DNA of 64,000 bases from Xenoacremonium recifei (taxonomy: Eukaryota; Ascomycota; Sordariomycetes; Hypocreales; Nectriaceae), in contig WOFQ01000033.1 of the NCBI GenBank assembly GCA_012184525.1, positions 186,001 to 250,000 on the forward strand, read 5' to 3'. This document shows, piece after piece, positions 12,137-23,959 of the stretch; positions within the stretch are counted from its first letter, which is position 1; each line of letters opens with the position of its first letter. Below the pieces are notes generated by a model. That model ran no database searches. It worked only from the letters and a program-made list of their open reading frames with translations, and was not told the DNA's origin. A program made the position numbers and the translations under genes.

Positions 12137-15000
12137 ATTGACGGTAGAATCGAGGCCTTTAACTTATTATGCTCGAGGGACAGGAGGAATTGCTGGGGAA
12201 ACGGGGTCGGAAGTGAGGAATTAAATTTAACGGATGGTGGCTGATGTCGGACTCTGACTCTGGATCAAAGACTGGACAAAGGCACGAAAGACCGTCAAAA
12301 CGTGAGAGTCAATGATTCGGATAGCTCCAAGCGGTCCGAACTAGGGCACTACAACGTATGTGTGCTCGGTATCCCCTGAACTCTGGCCGAGGAGAAGAGG
12401 AGGACTCGAGCAGAAGTGCGAATATTGGCACGATAACTGGTGTTCTTAGAAAGTGCAGGCGACCCAAGCGGACTATATTGGCCTCTTGTTTGCCTCTCCC
12501 GAGCGTCACTGCAGATGGGATGGATTGGACGAGAATGACAGAGCGATTCCCGTCAAGTCAGGTGAGAGCCCACGTTGGGGTTTCCGAGGCCGTTTTCCCT
12601 CGCAGCTTTCTAGGGGTCGACGTCGGGCCATGGCCATGGGCGTGCTCTCATCGGCGGACGAGCATGATTGCGAGGTCAAGCATAGGTTCTGGAGATGGTG
12701 ATTTGTGCAAGCGAGGGGGGGAGGAGGATGAAAGAAGAGAAAATCGTGACTCGGCTGGCTGGCAGAATGACGAGTAGCAAATGGAGGCGGTTCAAGAGCG
12801 GTGACTGTGCTAACGGGGAAGGCCAGGAGCGGCCCAAAGCTTCTTTCTCAATCCGGGGGGCGAAATGCTAAAATGCTAAAAGCTGGGAGAACCGCCGTTC
12901 GGCCATCCGAGAACCAGATCACAGCCTCTCCTTTTTGAGCGAAGCAGCAGAGCAGAGCAGCGAGCCGACCACCGATTCCTTGCCGCTCGCGGCGGCGTCT
13001 GACTGGCGCCGTTGCTCGCAAGTCGACGATTCGACCCTTTGGAGGTGACGCACAGGTCTGGTCTAGCTAGGGTCCTGCTAGGTCTAGGGCTTTACTGGAA
13101 CATCCCTGGATCCCTCCAAGAAAGACACTAGGGCCTGCGCCAATGCCAGTCATCGCAGCAGATGCGCATCTGGAGAGCCGACCAAACAGGTCTCAGGGCG
13201 CGCCTGGACCGCAGGGGTCGTGGAGGGCTGGCAGGGGCTGTGGCCAGGGCCCCTTTGGGGTGGACATGTGGTGGCCGCGCAGTGGTATTGGCTCTGCGAC
13301 CCCGGCCCAAGGCCAAACACGAACGGGACTCCAGCAGCCTGGACGATGATGGATCGTGCACCATCTGGGCCTGGATGCAGGCGAATCCATGTCGCAGCCA
13401 GTCTCTGCTGCTGCTTGGCCGCCAGGGCCGATCCCGTGTGATGTCACGCGGACGTGACAGAGCGAGGCAGTGAACAGCACGATGGAGATGCCGGCTGATA
13501 GTCTATGCTGGGTGCTGGGCTCAGCATCGTCATAATCATGATAGCTCTTACACTTGTTGCTGCTTATTCTTGGTTGCGAGGCTTTGGCGGTCAAGTGTTG
13601 TGTTGGCGCTTGTCAACCAGACTCCAGTATAGCCTATACTCCGTGCTAACACGGCGGCAGTCAGACAAGAATGACCAAAATATCCCCCATGCCGCCTGCA
13701 GATGATGCGAGAAATGGATCTCATGGGCGTGCATACAGAGTCGGATCGCGTACCCTCTACGTGACCCTTCACATGACAAGCTGCATGCCGTTGTCGCTTC
13801 TCTGCTGAGAGACCCTGTCGCTTTTGCCGCTGCCGCTTCTGAATGTAACGATGTTGCATCACGGCGCAAAAAGCTCCGGATGTTACTTGGTTAATTATAG
13901 TGGTACGTTGGACAAGTGCTGCTAGGGGGGTCCTTGGCATTGCGCACTTGTTGCTGGATTCGTGCAAAGAGGCAACAGTAGTCATGCGTACAATCATACT
14001 CTTACGAGAGCTCTAGCCTCTCACTCGACATCTTTTAGAGTTGCACATGGACGACATGGTGCCTTACATGAGTGATCTTGAGGGTGTGCCGTCGTTGGTG
14101 GGCGACTCAGGCCAGGCACAACGGATGATAAGCGTAGTGGTGGGCGAGATCGTGTTTGAGGCGTCGTCTGGAGGCCATGGTTGGATGGAAGAGCAGGCTT
14201 GTCTAAATCCCTCTTCCTCCAGTTGATGTGCTGCCGATCGTCTTTGAAGTGGGTGGTGGTGGTGCGCTGCCGACTATCACGATGCACTCGCTCATTCAGC
14301 ATATCCAGCCAGCGTCAAGGGCAGCACCCCGGGTCGATCCAACCCATGCGACGTGGCTGCCCTCCACCAGGTCCGACCCGATCATGACAGTTCAGGAATC
14401 CCTTGCCCATCCATTACTCCATCAGGATGCCGTCGAATCCAGCACAGCAGGCCCAACTCCGTCCTGGCCGCGGCGGAGGAGTGACGGAGGAGGCGACGAG
14501 GGAGGCCAACACCTGACCTGACCCTCGCTGTAGCGCCTCCGAGCTGTTCCCGGTCTCCGGCCGCTCCCTATCTTCCCCTCACTGTCGCTCTCCAGCAGAG
14601 GTCAGCATCCGGGGGCCCGGCCAAAGCCGCTGGCCCGGGATTTAGCGACACGAGAACCAGAACACATCCCGTCGCCGCCCGTCCCCCGCTGAAAGGGGAA
14701 GCGCTTCGCTGCAAAGGGCTGCTCCAGCAGGCTCAGAGAGGCAACGGGTCAGGCTTGCGGACGAACATCGAACCACCCGCTGCAGCGCTCATGCCACGAG
14801 AGTCGAGAGCAGCAACGCTCGCTTGCATCATCTGACATGCGACAGAGTATGGGGAAGCGACGAGGAGGTTCGGCAGTTTGCGACGGATGGCGGGGAGAAG
14901 CATGATTGAAGAGGCGATGGGTGTCCTGGCTGGATAATTTTTTCTTCTTGTTCTTTGTTCAACTTCAATTCATCCTATGCTGTGCGCGTGAAGTGCATCC
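12137..15000. other. Long gene-free stretch upstream of IPK1 and MDM34
   Basis: About 2.9 kb of moderately GC-rich sequence between divergent genes. Open frames on both strands overlap heavily, have no recognisable domains and mostly lack proper starts. It includes the IPK1 promoter at the left end. Nothing else can be supported. Confidence 0.45.
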
Positions 15001-15856
15001 ATCACCCAATTCCACTTTGCCGTCCGCCTGAGAAAGTCAACCGCCGTCTGCAGGTCACGCGACTCGCTGCGGGTGACCTCCTCCCGAAGCAGTGACAGTC
15101 AGTAACGGACAGTACCGTCTAGCCTCGGTCAACCTTTACACGTATTTTCGCCTTCAGTTCGCATAGAGCGCGCACAGTCCGGCCCAAGTCCCGGAGCCGT
15201 TCAGAGCGCGCGCATTGATTCTTCAACATCGTTCTCTCCTTATTACAAGGGTCTCCTGGGCTAGCATCCTCAGACCTCTGCGCAATTTTGGCTGCACCTC
15301 GACGGCCTCGCCCTTCTAAAACGCTGGAAGAAAAATCCACGGTCCACCGTTCCCACTGTTTTGCAGCGCTCAGGCCCGCCGTTTAGTGCCTCGCGCCCAC
15401 TAATCACACTCGCCTGGCATCACATTGGCTGCTCGAGGCCCTGCGCGAGAAAAAAAAAATACTGCAGGTGCGCTACCCGTCCCGAGCTCTCCCTGCGCGC
15501 TCGCACTTTCCCTAACGGCGCCCCGGAATCTTATAGCGTCATCTCCACGATCCGGTCTCCTGGGAAATCCCGTTTTGCTTCATTCACCTCGCCTGTGTTT
15601 TTCTCGACCTGAATTAATTTCGCCCATCCTCCTCCATCAACTCCGTCACGTCCTTTGCGATTGCGCTTCGCCGACGACCTCCGCACTTCCCTCCCGACGC
15701 TCCTTGTCCTGCGACTGCTTCCTGCTCATTGCTCGAGCTCCCCTGGCCCGCCTTGGCCACTCCCTTCGATCGCGCTCGCTATTCGCAGTCCTCCCGGCCG
15801 ACGACGGCACCTCCTCACATCCTCCATGGTCGTGAGCAGGTAAACGCCATTTCAAC
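15001..15856 (+). promoter_or_regulatory. Probable long 5' leader of MDM34 with one tiny uORF
   Basis: In 856 nt I find only one ATG on the plus strand. It is at 15826 and opens a five-codon frame (MVVSR, stop ending 15843), 13 nt before the MDM34 start. The CT-rich composition and start-codon scarcity suggest most of this segment is transcribed leader. The extent of the transcript is inferred. Confidence 0.45.
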
Positions 15857-17979
15857 ATGGCCTTCAACTTCAACTGGTCGCCGCTGACGGCAGATGCCGA
15901 CTTCTACCGTCGCGCGCGCGACCTCTTGACGAAAGCGCTCAATAAGAACCCCAAGCCGCCCATCATCGTCGATGATATCCTCGTCAGCGAATTCAACCTC
16001 GGCACCGTGCCCCCAAACCTCGAGATTCTGGAGATTGGCGACCTGGCGGAGGATAGGTTCCGAGGCATCTTCAAGATGTGTTATTCTGGCGATGCCTTCT
16101 TGACCCTCAAGACCAGAGTTCAAGTATGTCGCTATATTTTTTTTTCTGCGTCATGAAGCTTCTCCCTGCCGACCCACGAGCTTCGGGAAGCCCCGGCATT
16201 CCGCCCTACCACCACATACGATCAAATATCATCAAAACTCAATTCCTGGTATTGATACTGGGTCTTCTCTGTGCACCACCGAATTTTCTCTCGATGGAGA
16301 GGCCATTTGGTGGTCGCGCAACCCTTATCAAAACACAGTTCACCAGCGAGAGCCCCACGATTCATCACCACAGGAGCTTCCCTCGCCCTCCCTTCGCGCG
16401 AATGGCTCGCCACCCAGTGGATAGCGGCCATTGTTTTGATGCCCTCTTTTCTTGGGTTACTTCAAACGCGTTGTTTCACTTCCCCTCATCTCCCAAGATA
16501 TGCGATCGCGCTCTAGCGCAGGACCTTGTTCATGCGTTCATGCGAAATAATCCCCGCGGCATATAGCAGAGAGCTGGGCTAATATCAAAACAATCATAGG
16601 CGAATCCTCTCAACACATACCTCTACTCCAAGCCGAGCTTCACGTCGCCCCAACCCTTGGCCGCCGCCTCTGGACTGACAATTCCGTTGTCCATCACTTT
16701 GTCCGAAATTAAACTATCGGCATTCATCATCCTAGTCTTTTCCAAGCAAAAGGGTCTGACCCTTGTATTTCGAAATGACCCACTCGAATCGCTCAAGGTC
16801 TCGTCGACCTTTGATTCCATCCAGTTTGTTCGCGACTATCTCCAGAGAACGATAGAACAGCAACTGCGAAACTTGATGATGGACGAGCTACCGGCCATCA
16901 TCCACCGACTTTCACTCCAACTGTGGTGCCCCGACCAAGCAAATAAGGGTACTGAGACGCCACAGGAAGCCGATAACGAGGAGGAGGGCGTCGATCCTTT
17001 GGCAAGCCCGCCGTTGGATCCTGTGGATGCGAATGGAAACCTCCTCGACCCCAACGCCATCTCTGAATTGACATTGAATGGTAGTGGGGAGGTGCAATCT
17101 CTCTTCTCACAAAAGAACCTCCTCCGATTGGCCGCTTTGACCGATTCTCACCGGACTCTATCACTCTTCACCCCTGGGATTCGGGACGTTGTGTTCCGTG
17201 CTTGGACTGGACATGGAGACCGATCTGAGGCACCCAGCCCTTCTATTGGAACCCCCAGCCTGTCAAAGACGAACTCGTTCGCCGCCGGTACCAGCACAAC
17301 TTACACCTTTTCCGATTCTGGAAGCACAATACACGGCTATCTCCCCTCAAGACCGTCACTGGTCAGTCTCAACTCAGCCACCACTGGTCTCGCCCTCGGA
17401 GCTGGAGGACGAACTCGAACAGGCCGCAAGAAGAAGACCCGTGTTGTCAACCTTCGTCGTACCAAGTCGGAGGCTGCTACGCCCGAAACCGTCAGCGAAG
17501 CTTCGGATACGGCATCGGTCAACATCCCTATCTCTGAGCCTGTTGCTTCGGATTCAATTCCTGAGGAGCCCGAGGAGGGATCTGTTGTTGCTGAAGCGCC
17601 AACTCCGAACAAGGTCCGCTTCAGAAGTGTTGAAGAGACGGCATCCATTCCTCTCCGCAACCCCATGGTTTCTGAGCAGCAAACGAAGCCAGAAACTCTT
17701 CAGGAAATGATTTCGGCCATGAAAGACTCCAAGAAGGCATCCGAAGCCTTCTCGCACTCTATCGAATCAATGCCCGCTACGTCGCGCCTAAATCTTACCA
17801 CGGAGAAGCACGACGTCAGCGCCGCGTCGGATACGTCTTCGGTCATTCTCGAGCAGGCCTGGATCATGAAGATGGCCGGCGAGATCGCCAAGCGCGTGTA
17901 CGACGAGAAGAACCGACAACAACACCTTTGGGACGAGCGCGAAGACGCTCCGCCCGCATACGAGGCCGCTACTCAATAA
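15857..17979 (+). CDS. MDM34: Mdm34, ERMES mitochondria-ER tether subunit
   Basis: Two exons, 15857-16123 and 16600-17979, give 548 residues. The start MAFNFNWSPL is the invariant Mdm34 N-terminus. The splice joins LKTRVQ to ANPLNTYLYSKPSFTSPQ, restoring the SMP lipid-transfer domain that covers about residues 1-195 (KLSAFIILVFSKQKGLTLVF, DSIQFVRDYLQRTIE). The remaining 350 residues are low complexity, with a basic block GRTRTGRKKKTRVV near 330 and a helical C-terminus. Mdm34 sits in the outer mitochondrial membrane with Mdm10, Mdm12 and Mmm1 and moves phospholipids between ER and mitochondria. Odd point: the intron (16124-16599) is 476 nt, about nine times the usual size here; donor GTATGT and acceptor TAG are normal. 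Confidence 0.95.
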
Positions 17980-19028
17980 TCTGTACAAAACTGCTACACG
18001 ACCAGTACATATCTGTATACCCCACACTCGTTTCGACTTTCCTTTCGCACTCTCTTTTGTTCTTTTTAGCTGCACAGGCGCTAGGGGGCATTCTTTTTCG
18101 GATCATGGATTTGACACGCGCCGAGACAGCGTTGGTCCTGTCACTGTATATTGCTATCGGCGTTTCATCAGGTTGGGGCAATGTGGAAGTATAAAAGTGG
18201 TGAGCCGGATGTCAATTTGACAACCGGCTGGTTATGTGTGTATTGCTTATCACGCTGAGAAGGGAGCTTTTCATCAGCATCAGCGTTTCTTTCGTGGATC
18301 GCACTGGGGGCGATTGCATGGTTTATTATTGTCTCATCATCAGCCGCTGGTCCTGGGGAGATGACTGGACGAGTCTGTGTAAGAACTGAGGGTTTTAGGG
18401 ATCTGGGCTGGGATGGGACGGAGCTATGGGTTCTGCAAAGATGCATATAAGAATGAACTTTGGGCAGAACAGTAGCTCGACACGATGCTTCACTGAGAAA
18501 GCATTTGCTATTAAGGACAACTCCAATTCAGAACTATTCAAGACTGAGTCTATATACTATTTGCTCTTGACTGTGACTCGAACAAAACTTGCACGATCTC
18601 CATCGGCTTAACTCAATCCTAACGAAGCCTTGATATGAACGAGCCATCAACCTTGCCCTCGACCTCATACGACCTAATCTGAACAACAAGGATGGATGGA
18701 TAGAAAATACTACCACAACCATGATTCCAGCCTGGATCTCTCGAGTGATACGCCGACTGTCGAGTCGTTCGGTAGATATATGCTAATGAGGTAGCCGAGA
18801 GGTGAGACTAATTTAATGGAGGAGAGCCAACATGGCAGAAATAATACCCAAGGCTAGAGCGAGTGGAGGGAGACCAGTAAACGTCTGCGACATGACGATA
18901 CTCGTAAAGGTTGGAGAGAGCTCTGACTTAAGTATTTGAAAAGCCCAGTGCATAGCCATCCCAGACGTTCTGTAGTGTCTGGTAGCGTTGGCTGGCCATT
19001 CCTGGAGAGCCGGGCGAAACAGTTCGAG
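17980..19028. other. 3' flank of MDM34
   Basis: About 1.05 kb, AT-richer than the coding block. Contains the MDM34 3' UTR. No supported gene. Confidence 0.5.
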
Positions 19029-19695
19029 TTAAGTCTCAGTTTTCGCAACCTTTGCTTCTCTCTCTCCAGTAGCAGCCTCTCTATTACTATCGTCCAGTTT
19101 ATGCTTAGACGGCTTCTTCTGCACTTTAGCAGTTTTGTTCAGCTGCGTATTCGCAGCAGGCAGATTCTCAGTTTTATCTGCAGCATCAAGCTGGGGCGCT
19201 CCACCAGCATACTTGGGATTCGATGCAACCAAGTATTACTTCATCTTAGGGATATCAGTTCCCAAGTGAACGGCACACTTCTGACCGTCAGGGCCTCTCA
19301 TCTCAGCTGCAGAGCAGCGCAACAAGCCAGCTTCCACCAGAAAGGCTTCCTGGTACGAGGTCCAATCTCGGCCCAGATGATCCTCAGAGTAATTGTTGAC
19401 GCACATAAGTGCGCCAACGAACTGCAGGACCGTAGGACCATATCCACCCTTGTTCCCAGCCTTATAAGATCTGTTAAAGGCACGATATATCCCGTCGTTT
19501 GCCTTAAGGTAGTCCTTGTATGTGTTCTTGGCGCTCGAGCTGGGCGCGCTCTTTGCCTTGAGATAGCAAGCCCATTGTTATAAGGCAAGTGATGGTAGCT
19601 TTAGAGACGGGAGCCCTTTAGGAATGGATGTAGTCTGCTCCGAGGATTATTTTGATGGTCGAATCCTTATGTGTTTTGGTAGAGCTCGGGCTCAT
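19029..19695 (-). pseudogene. Decayed gene of unknown family with two in-frame TAA stops
   Basis: Reading the minus strand from ATG at 19695 gives 25 residues starting MSPSSTKTHKDST, then TAA at 19620-19618. The same frame continues as RAPVSKATITCLITMGLL; after a shift of one frame near 19570 an open stretch of about 107 codons follows (KNTYKDYLKANDGIYRAFN, then YGPTVLQFVGALMCVNN, ending DIPKMK). A second TAA at 19238-19236 interrupts it, and the frame goes on as YLVASNPKYAGGAPQ to a Lys-rich tail ending at 19029. Both stops are one C-to-T change from CAA (Gln). Protein-like composition on both sides of the stops supports a once functional gene. I do not recognise the family. An alternative is a spliced gene with introns removing the stops, but I found no good splice sites there. 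Confidence 0.45.
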
Positions 19696-21784
19696 CTGGA
19701 GGGGAAGTGATTAAAACGAGGAAGCAAGTCGAGAACAAGGCGAGTTGAAACGAAACGAAGTTACTTTTGAATGAAGAAGGAGCCACGTGAACCGTGCGGT
19801 ACTTTGAAGGTGCATTCAGCTTCGTCGATTTCTGAAACCTCCAAGGTAAGCGTGCCTTGGTGTTTACTCAAAGGCTAACGTAGCTTCCCCATCCCTTTAC
19901 GAAATCAAAGGCAAAAGTATCGATGCCCGTCATTAATCTCCTTCCATTGTCCAAGGTCTCTGACTTCTTCAATAAGTCTACCCGCAATGAACATCCCTCT
20001 TACAACCGCATCTACTGCATCCGTTTCGTCAAATACGACCACACGGGGTCATCCACAACAACAGAATCGTTGCAGCTTCCTTAAATATAACTTGCCCTCT
20101 CGCGGCAGCTTGAACATGTACGAGAGATCGCCTGCCCCAACTACGGTGCAGAAAAGAACGATGCCGCTCCCGCTTCGGACTCGGCATGCCTGTCCGAGAT
20201 CCTCAAACCTTTAGTGCATTGTCGATCAACATCCTCAATCCTCTGTCAGTATTATTCCGCATTCTTCGGTTGCGTGCTTGCTAACTTTTATTGCAGTATC
20301 TCTATATCGCATCCTTCAATCGACCGCGACCAAAATGAGCCCTCCAACACCCCTTAAGATCGCACAGCGTGCTTAGGCTAGCGCCTTCAATAATGCTCCA
20401 TTCACGTCACTGACCATGTTCAAGCATGTGTCTGCCAAACTCGACGCCGTGAACCAGACACAGTAGCAGTGTGTCTTGGACACCTAACATCTGAAAGTGA
20501 TTATATGAAGATATTACGTTGGAGTGGTACGGTTCTGGCTGCATTGGTAATGGTACAGAAACTTACAATAAACGGACTTACTTTCTTGTACGGGGAGCTT
20601 TCTAGTTACAATACCTCAAGTGGTAGTACGTATTGTTGGTAATATGATCCTTTGAAGGACTACTTCTGGGCCTAACAGGGTAAGCAGAGTCCAGCACAAC
20701 TCCGGTCTTATCGCATCGTGCGAGGCGATAATGCCCCATATCATATATTCGAAAGGCGAATACGCCTAGATGTGTCTCCTTGAGTTTATTGGACCCTTTA
20801 AGGGCGATAAAAGTGCATCGTCCTGACCTTCTAGCCCATATATATCGGAGTGTCTCAGCTCCGTCATTCTCGATATCCGCCAAAGTTATTATCTTCAGTC
20901 GCTGAATATCCAGTACACATTGCTAATCTGCCTGGTTTGCGTCATCGAGCTTTTTGGACACATGCTTAAACATCGTGAGCGACGTGAATGGTGTATTGAT
21001 GGAACAGCAACCAAGTATAAGAATACCGTTCCCATCGCCGAAACTAGAGTTTGTCTAATGTCACCATCGTCCGACAATCGTAGGCAATGCAAGATTCGAT
21101 TGATTGACTTCTACAATTCTCTCAGTATTGTGTGGAATTGTATGGAAATGGACAGTTGTGGGAGAATCCTAAGGAGCTTTTGTAAGAACCGCCGCCTTCA
21201 GTTCATTTTCGCATTGCACAGAAGATGCATCCTAGGCACCAATACTCGTCGCGCGAGCTGGAGAAAAGCTATTGTGATCGACTAGAGGAGCGCGAATCCT
21301 GTTGCATATCGTCTGAAACGACGCAAATGCCACCAAATCGTGGATATCTGCCATACGAGAACTTCCTAAATCAGGACAGAATAGCCATGAATCACACCGA
21401 GTAGTCAACACAGTGAATATGTCTCCATTTCCAGTCATGTGATAATATAAAGGCCATTAACTTCTCTCTTTGAATTATGATTCACAGAGAAAATATCTAG
21501 AAATCGGGAAGAGGAAGGTGGTCCAGGCAGCATCGTTTGCAGAAAAGGGGGTTCTGTAGCCGGTATAACAGCCGTAAGATCTGAAATACTTGCTAAATTA
21601 CATTACACAGATAGTGAAGAAAAAGAACCGTAGAGTGTATTATTCTTAGTAATATTACTGAATATTTTACCATTCTCGTCAGAAGACATTCTTTCTATAC
21701 CTCGCTCTAGGTACATCACTCAACTTCACCTATAAACTTAGGATAGCTGTATCGCACTACTAAGGCAGCCCAAAGACCCTTAAT

Positions 21785-21905
21785 TTCCCGCCCAATCCCA
21801 CCAGTGCAATACTGCCGTTGGCCTTCTGGACCACCGTAACGCCGAATAAATATATAGAGTTTATTCTTATATATAAGGTTATCTTCCTTAGTTCCTGTGC
21901 CGTCC
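21785..21905 (-). repeat. Diverged copy A of a tandem duplicated segment
   Basis: This segment aligns by eye with 22133-22255: both contain a CTGGACCACC core, then a GAATAAAT-x-CATCGAG/TATAGAG block and a GGTTCCTGT/AGTTCCTGT end, in the same order and spacing. Copy A is much richer in T and A and its minus-strand frame is interrupted. The pattern suits an old duplication in which one copy was mutated by repeat-induced point mutation. Confidence 0.4.
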
Positions 21906-22053
21906 TAGGTAATTAGGGATATCGACTGTTTACCTGAAGTAGAAAGTTTTAGGTCTGGTATAAGTTCTAAACATTTTATCTCCTTCTTTAGAATAAATTT
22001 CACCATACTGTGGTAGTGGGTTAAGTCCATAGCGAATGAGCTAGTATCACCAG

Positions 22054-22314
22054 TCAGTGAACAGTCCTCAGTGGGTGGATGGGAAGCAGGGTGTACCGAA
22101 ATAGTAGAACGCAGGTGAGATTCTTGATCGCCCGTGCATTTCCACCAAAATAATACTGGCGCCGACTTTCTGGACCACCATATTCCTGAATAAATGCATC
22201 GAGTTCCCGCTGGCAATTCAAGTTGTCATCTGCGGTTCCTGTACTCAATAGGACATCGTGAGATGAAAACTTACTAGGGAGCTGCTCGAGTTCAGAGATA
22301 GTTGAGGGGAACAT
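22054..22314 (-). pseudogene. Open remnant (copy B) of the duplicated segment
   Basis: An 86-codon minus-strand frame with ATG at 22314. It reads as plausible protein (LDAFIQEYGGPESRRQYYFGG near the middle), but ends without a known domain, and the frame upstream of the ATG also looks coding (NAGEPIP). Copy A at 21785-21905 matches its middle third. I call it a gene fragment of unknown family; a short real gene is possible. Confidence 0.3.
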
Positions 22315-22482
22315 GGGAATAGGCTCCCCGGCATTCAGATTGACTAATGTTCTAAGCTCACCCTTCTCGCAACGAATAGAGGCGGCATTCTAGGCGGTCA
22401 TTCTGTGCACATTTAATTTCGCATCTATCAATATAAATGATATTAGACAACAAATGCAATAGTTTAACATTATGAGGGTATA

Positions 22483-23359
22483 CTATATCTGTGTCCTGAA
22501 TGCCACCATGGGAACGAAGAAAAATAACATACGGTGTAGCGACTTATAATTATGAACGAAGGAACCGAAGCAGTAATGAACACTGTCAACCGCAATATTG
22601 TGCAATTTGGCAACCAGTTCCCCCATAAGCCATGTGTCTTTCGTTGCTTTCAACTTGGAGGACGCTGGCAACCGCTAAAGCAATCGAAGTGCAGCAATGA
22701 TCCAGCCCAAGGCAGCTAACGAGGCTGGCCAAGATCCCACCAAGGTATTTTTGCTCCCAGTCGGGGGCCGCCCGGCTCTCACGACCCCGTTGATCTACTT
22801 CGAGTGTTCGAGCGTGGGCATCGATGGAGGCAAGGTGCACGATTGTGTACACATCGGTGCCACGCAGGAGCGGCTGGACGCTTGGCCGGAATTATACCAA
22901 CAGCGTTTTCAAGCACGCAAAGTGTTGATCGGAGATGCGGCTATCGATGGTTGGGCACGTCGCCTCAACCAGCTCCAACGCATCGAAGGATATGGCGGCC
23001 CTGCACACAACGAGAGTGTTCTGTCTGGACAGCTCGGAGGTGGTGATCGTGCTTCTCCAAATCGTTGGGTTTTTTCCTGTAGCGATTTCGTTGCCTCGGG
23101 AACGGCCGGTAATACATGGCAAAGGCGTTGCCCGGGTTCCCGGGTTCCCAGTGATAATCCGCAACGAGTCGGTCGTGAGAAGGATGGGTGGATAGAGACG
23201 AGAAGAGCATTTCTCGTTGACTAGCTCGATGGTCTTGGAAAATCTTCTAGACGGCGTTAAGCTGCATGCATAAGTTTCGTTGATCGCCATCAAACAATGT
23301 GTCCTTGAAGACTTGGAAGAAATTAACGGAGCATGGGTTTGGAGAATGAAGTATGGCAC
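22483..23359 (-). pseudogene. GC-richer island with broken minus-strand frames
   Basis: Between AT-rich flanks this stretch rises in GC. A minus-strand frame from an ATG near 23291 runs to a TAA at 22894-22892 and then continues in the same frame to 22586, so it is open for about 235 codons apart from one stop. A different minus frame at 22671-22483 carries another protein-like piece. On the plus strand an ATG frame of 175 codons (22697-23224) overlaps the same DNA. I cannot tell which strand was coding and recognise no domain. Best read as a degraded gene. Confidence 0.3.
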
Positions 23360-23959
23360 ACCACACCGTAGCTTGCAAATTTGGATATAAGGTAATCATA
23401 GTTCCAAGCTAAGATCACAGTTGTCGTCTTGACATGTGTTCTGCCTTCTAAGGATCTGTTCTGAACTACTCACGTGGTCTGCTCCTTCCATGGTGTAAGT
23501 TATTTTAGTTAGATCATATGGTAATAAGGGATTAAAGAGTGAAGCATGAGTGAAGGAGGAAGGGATAGGAAGGAGGAGTCAGCATCTGTTGAGGGAGTCC
23601 AAGATGGGGGCATGGAGGAAGGTCGAGGCGTATGGGATGCCACTTTCAAATGCCAGTTTAATGCTAAGCGTATTGTATTCATCAGGAGAAGGGATCCAGA
23701 TTACTAGAAGCTGCCTCGTTGAGAAAAATAACATAACATGCACATCTAGGAGGATCCCGATCGACAGAAGCCATGTCGCAAGTCGAGAGATTGGGTCAGG
23801 GAAAGGGCGTAATGGGATTCCTACTAACGACGGTTAAAGCAAAAAGATTCTGATATTATACATTCTGGAGCACTCTGCAGAATGCGCGCTGTTCCGCTTC
23901 CTGTCTCAAGGGACATCTGTAACACATGATCGCTTTAGAATACCATATCCCCATACTGC
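23360..23959. other. Intergenic, 3' side of the orphan gene
   Basis: About 600 bp, AT-rich, no supported gene; presumably contains the 3' UTR of the orphan gene. Confidence 0.5.

Larger units (their letters stand above)
19696..22480. other. AT-rich accessory stretch with gene remnants
   Basis: Only short, interrupted frames are present. Examples: an ATG frame of 53 codons at 19923-20084 on the plus strand; protein-like minus-strand pieces at 20602-20883 and 21232-21438; and a plus-strand frame at 20920-21285. None has a recognisable domain or consistent splice signals. The stretch also includes the duplicated segments described separately. I read this as decayed accessory DNA; promoters or small real genes cannot be excluded. 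Confidence 0.4.

Noticed and set aside
12137..15000. Several 60-140 codon frames on both strands
   Set aside because: They overlap each other in antisense, mostly lack ATG starts and show no domain, so they reflect GC-rich sequence rather than genes.
22697..23224. 175-codon plus-strand ATG frame as a confident gene
   Set aside because: No domain recognised, and an almost open minus-strand frame overlaps it. Reported only as an ambiguous island.
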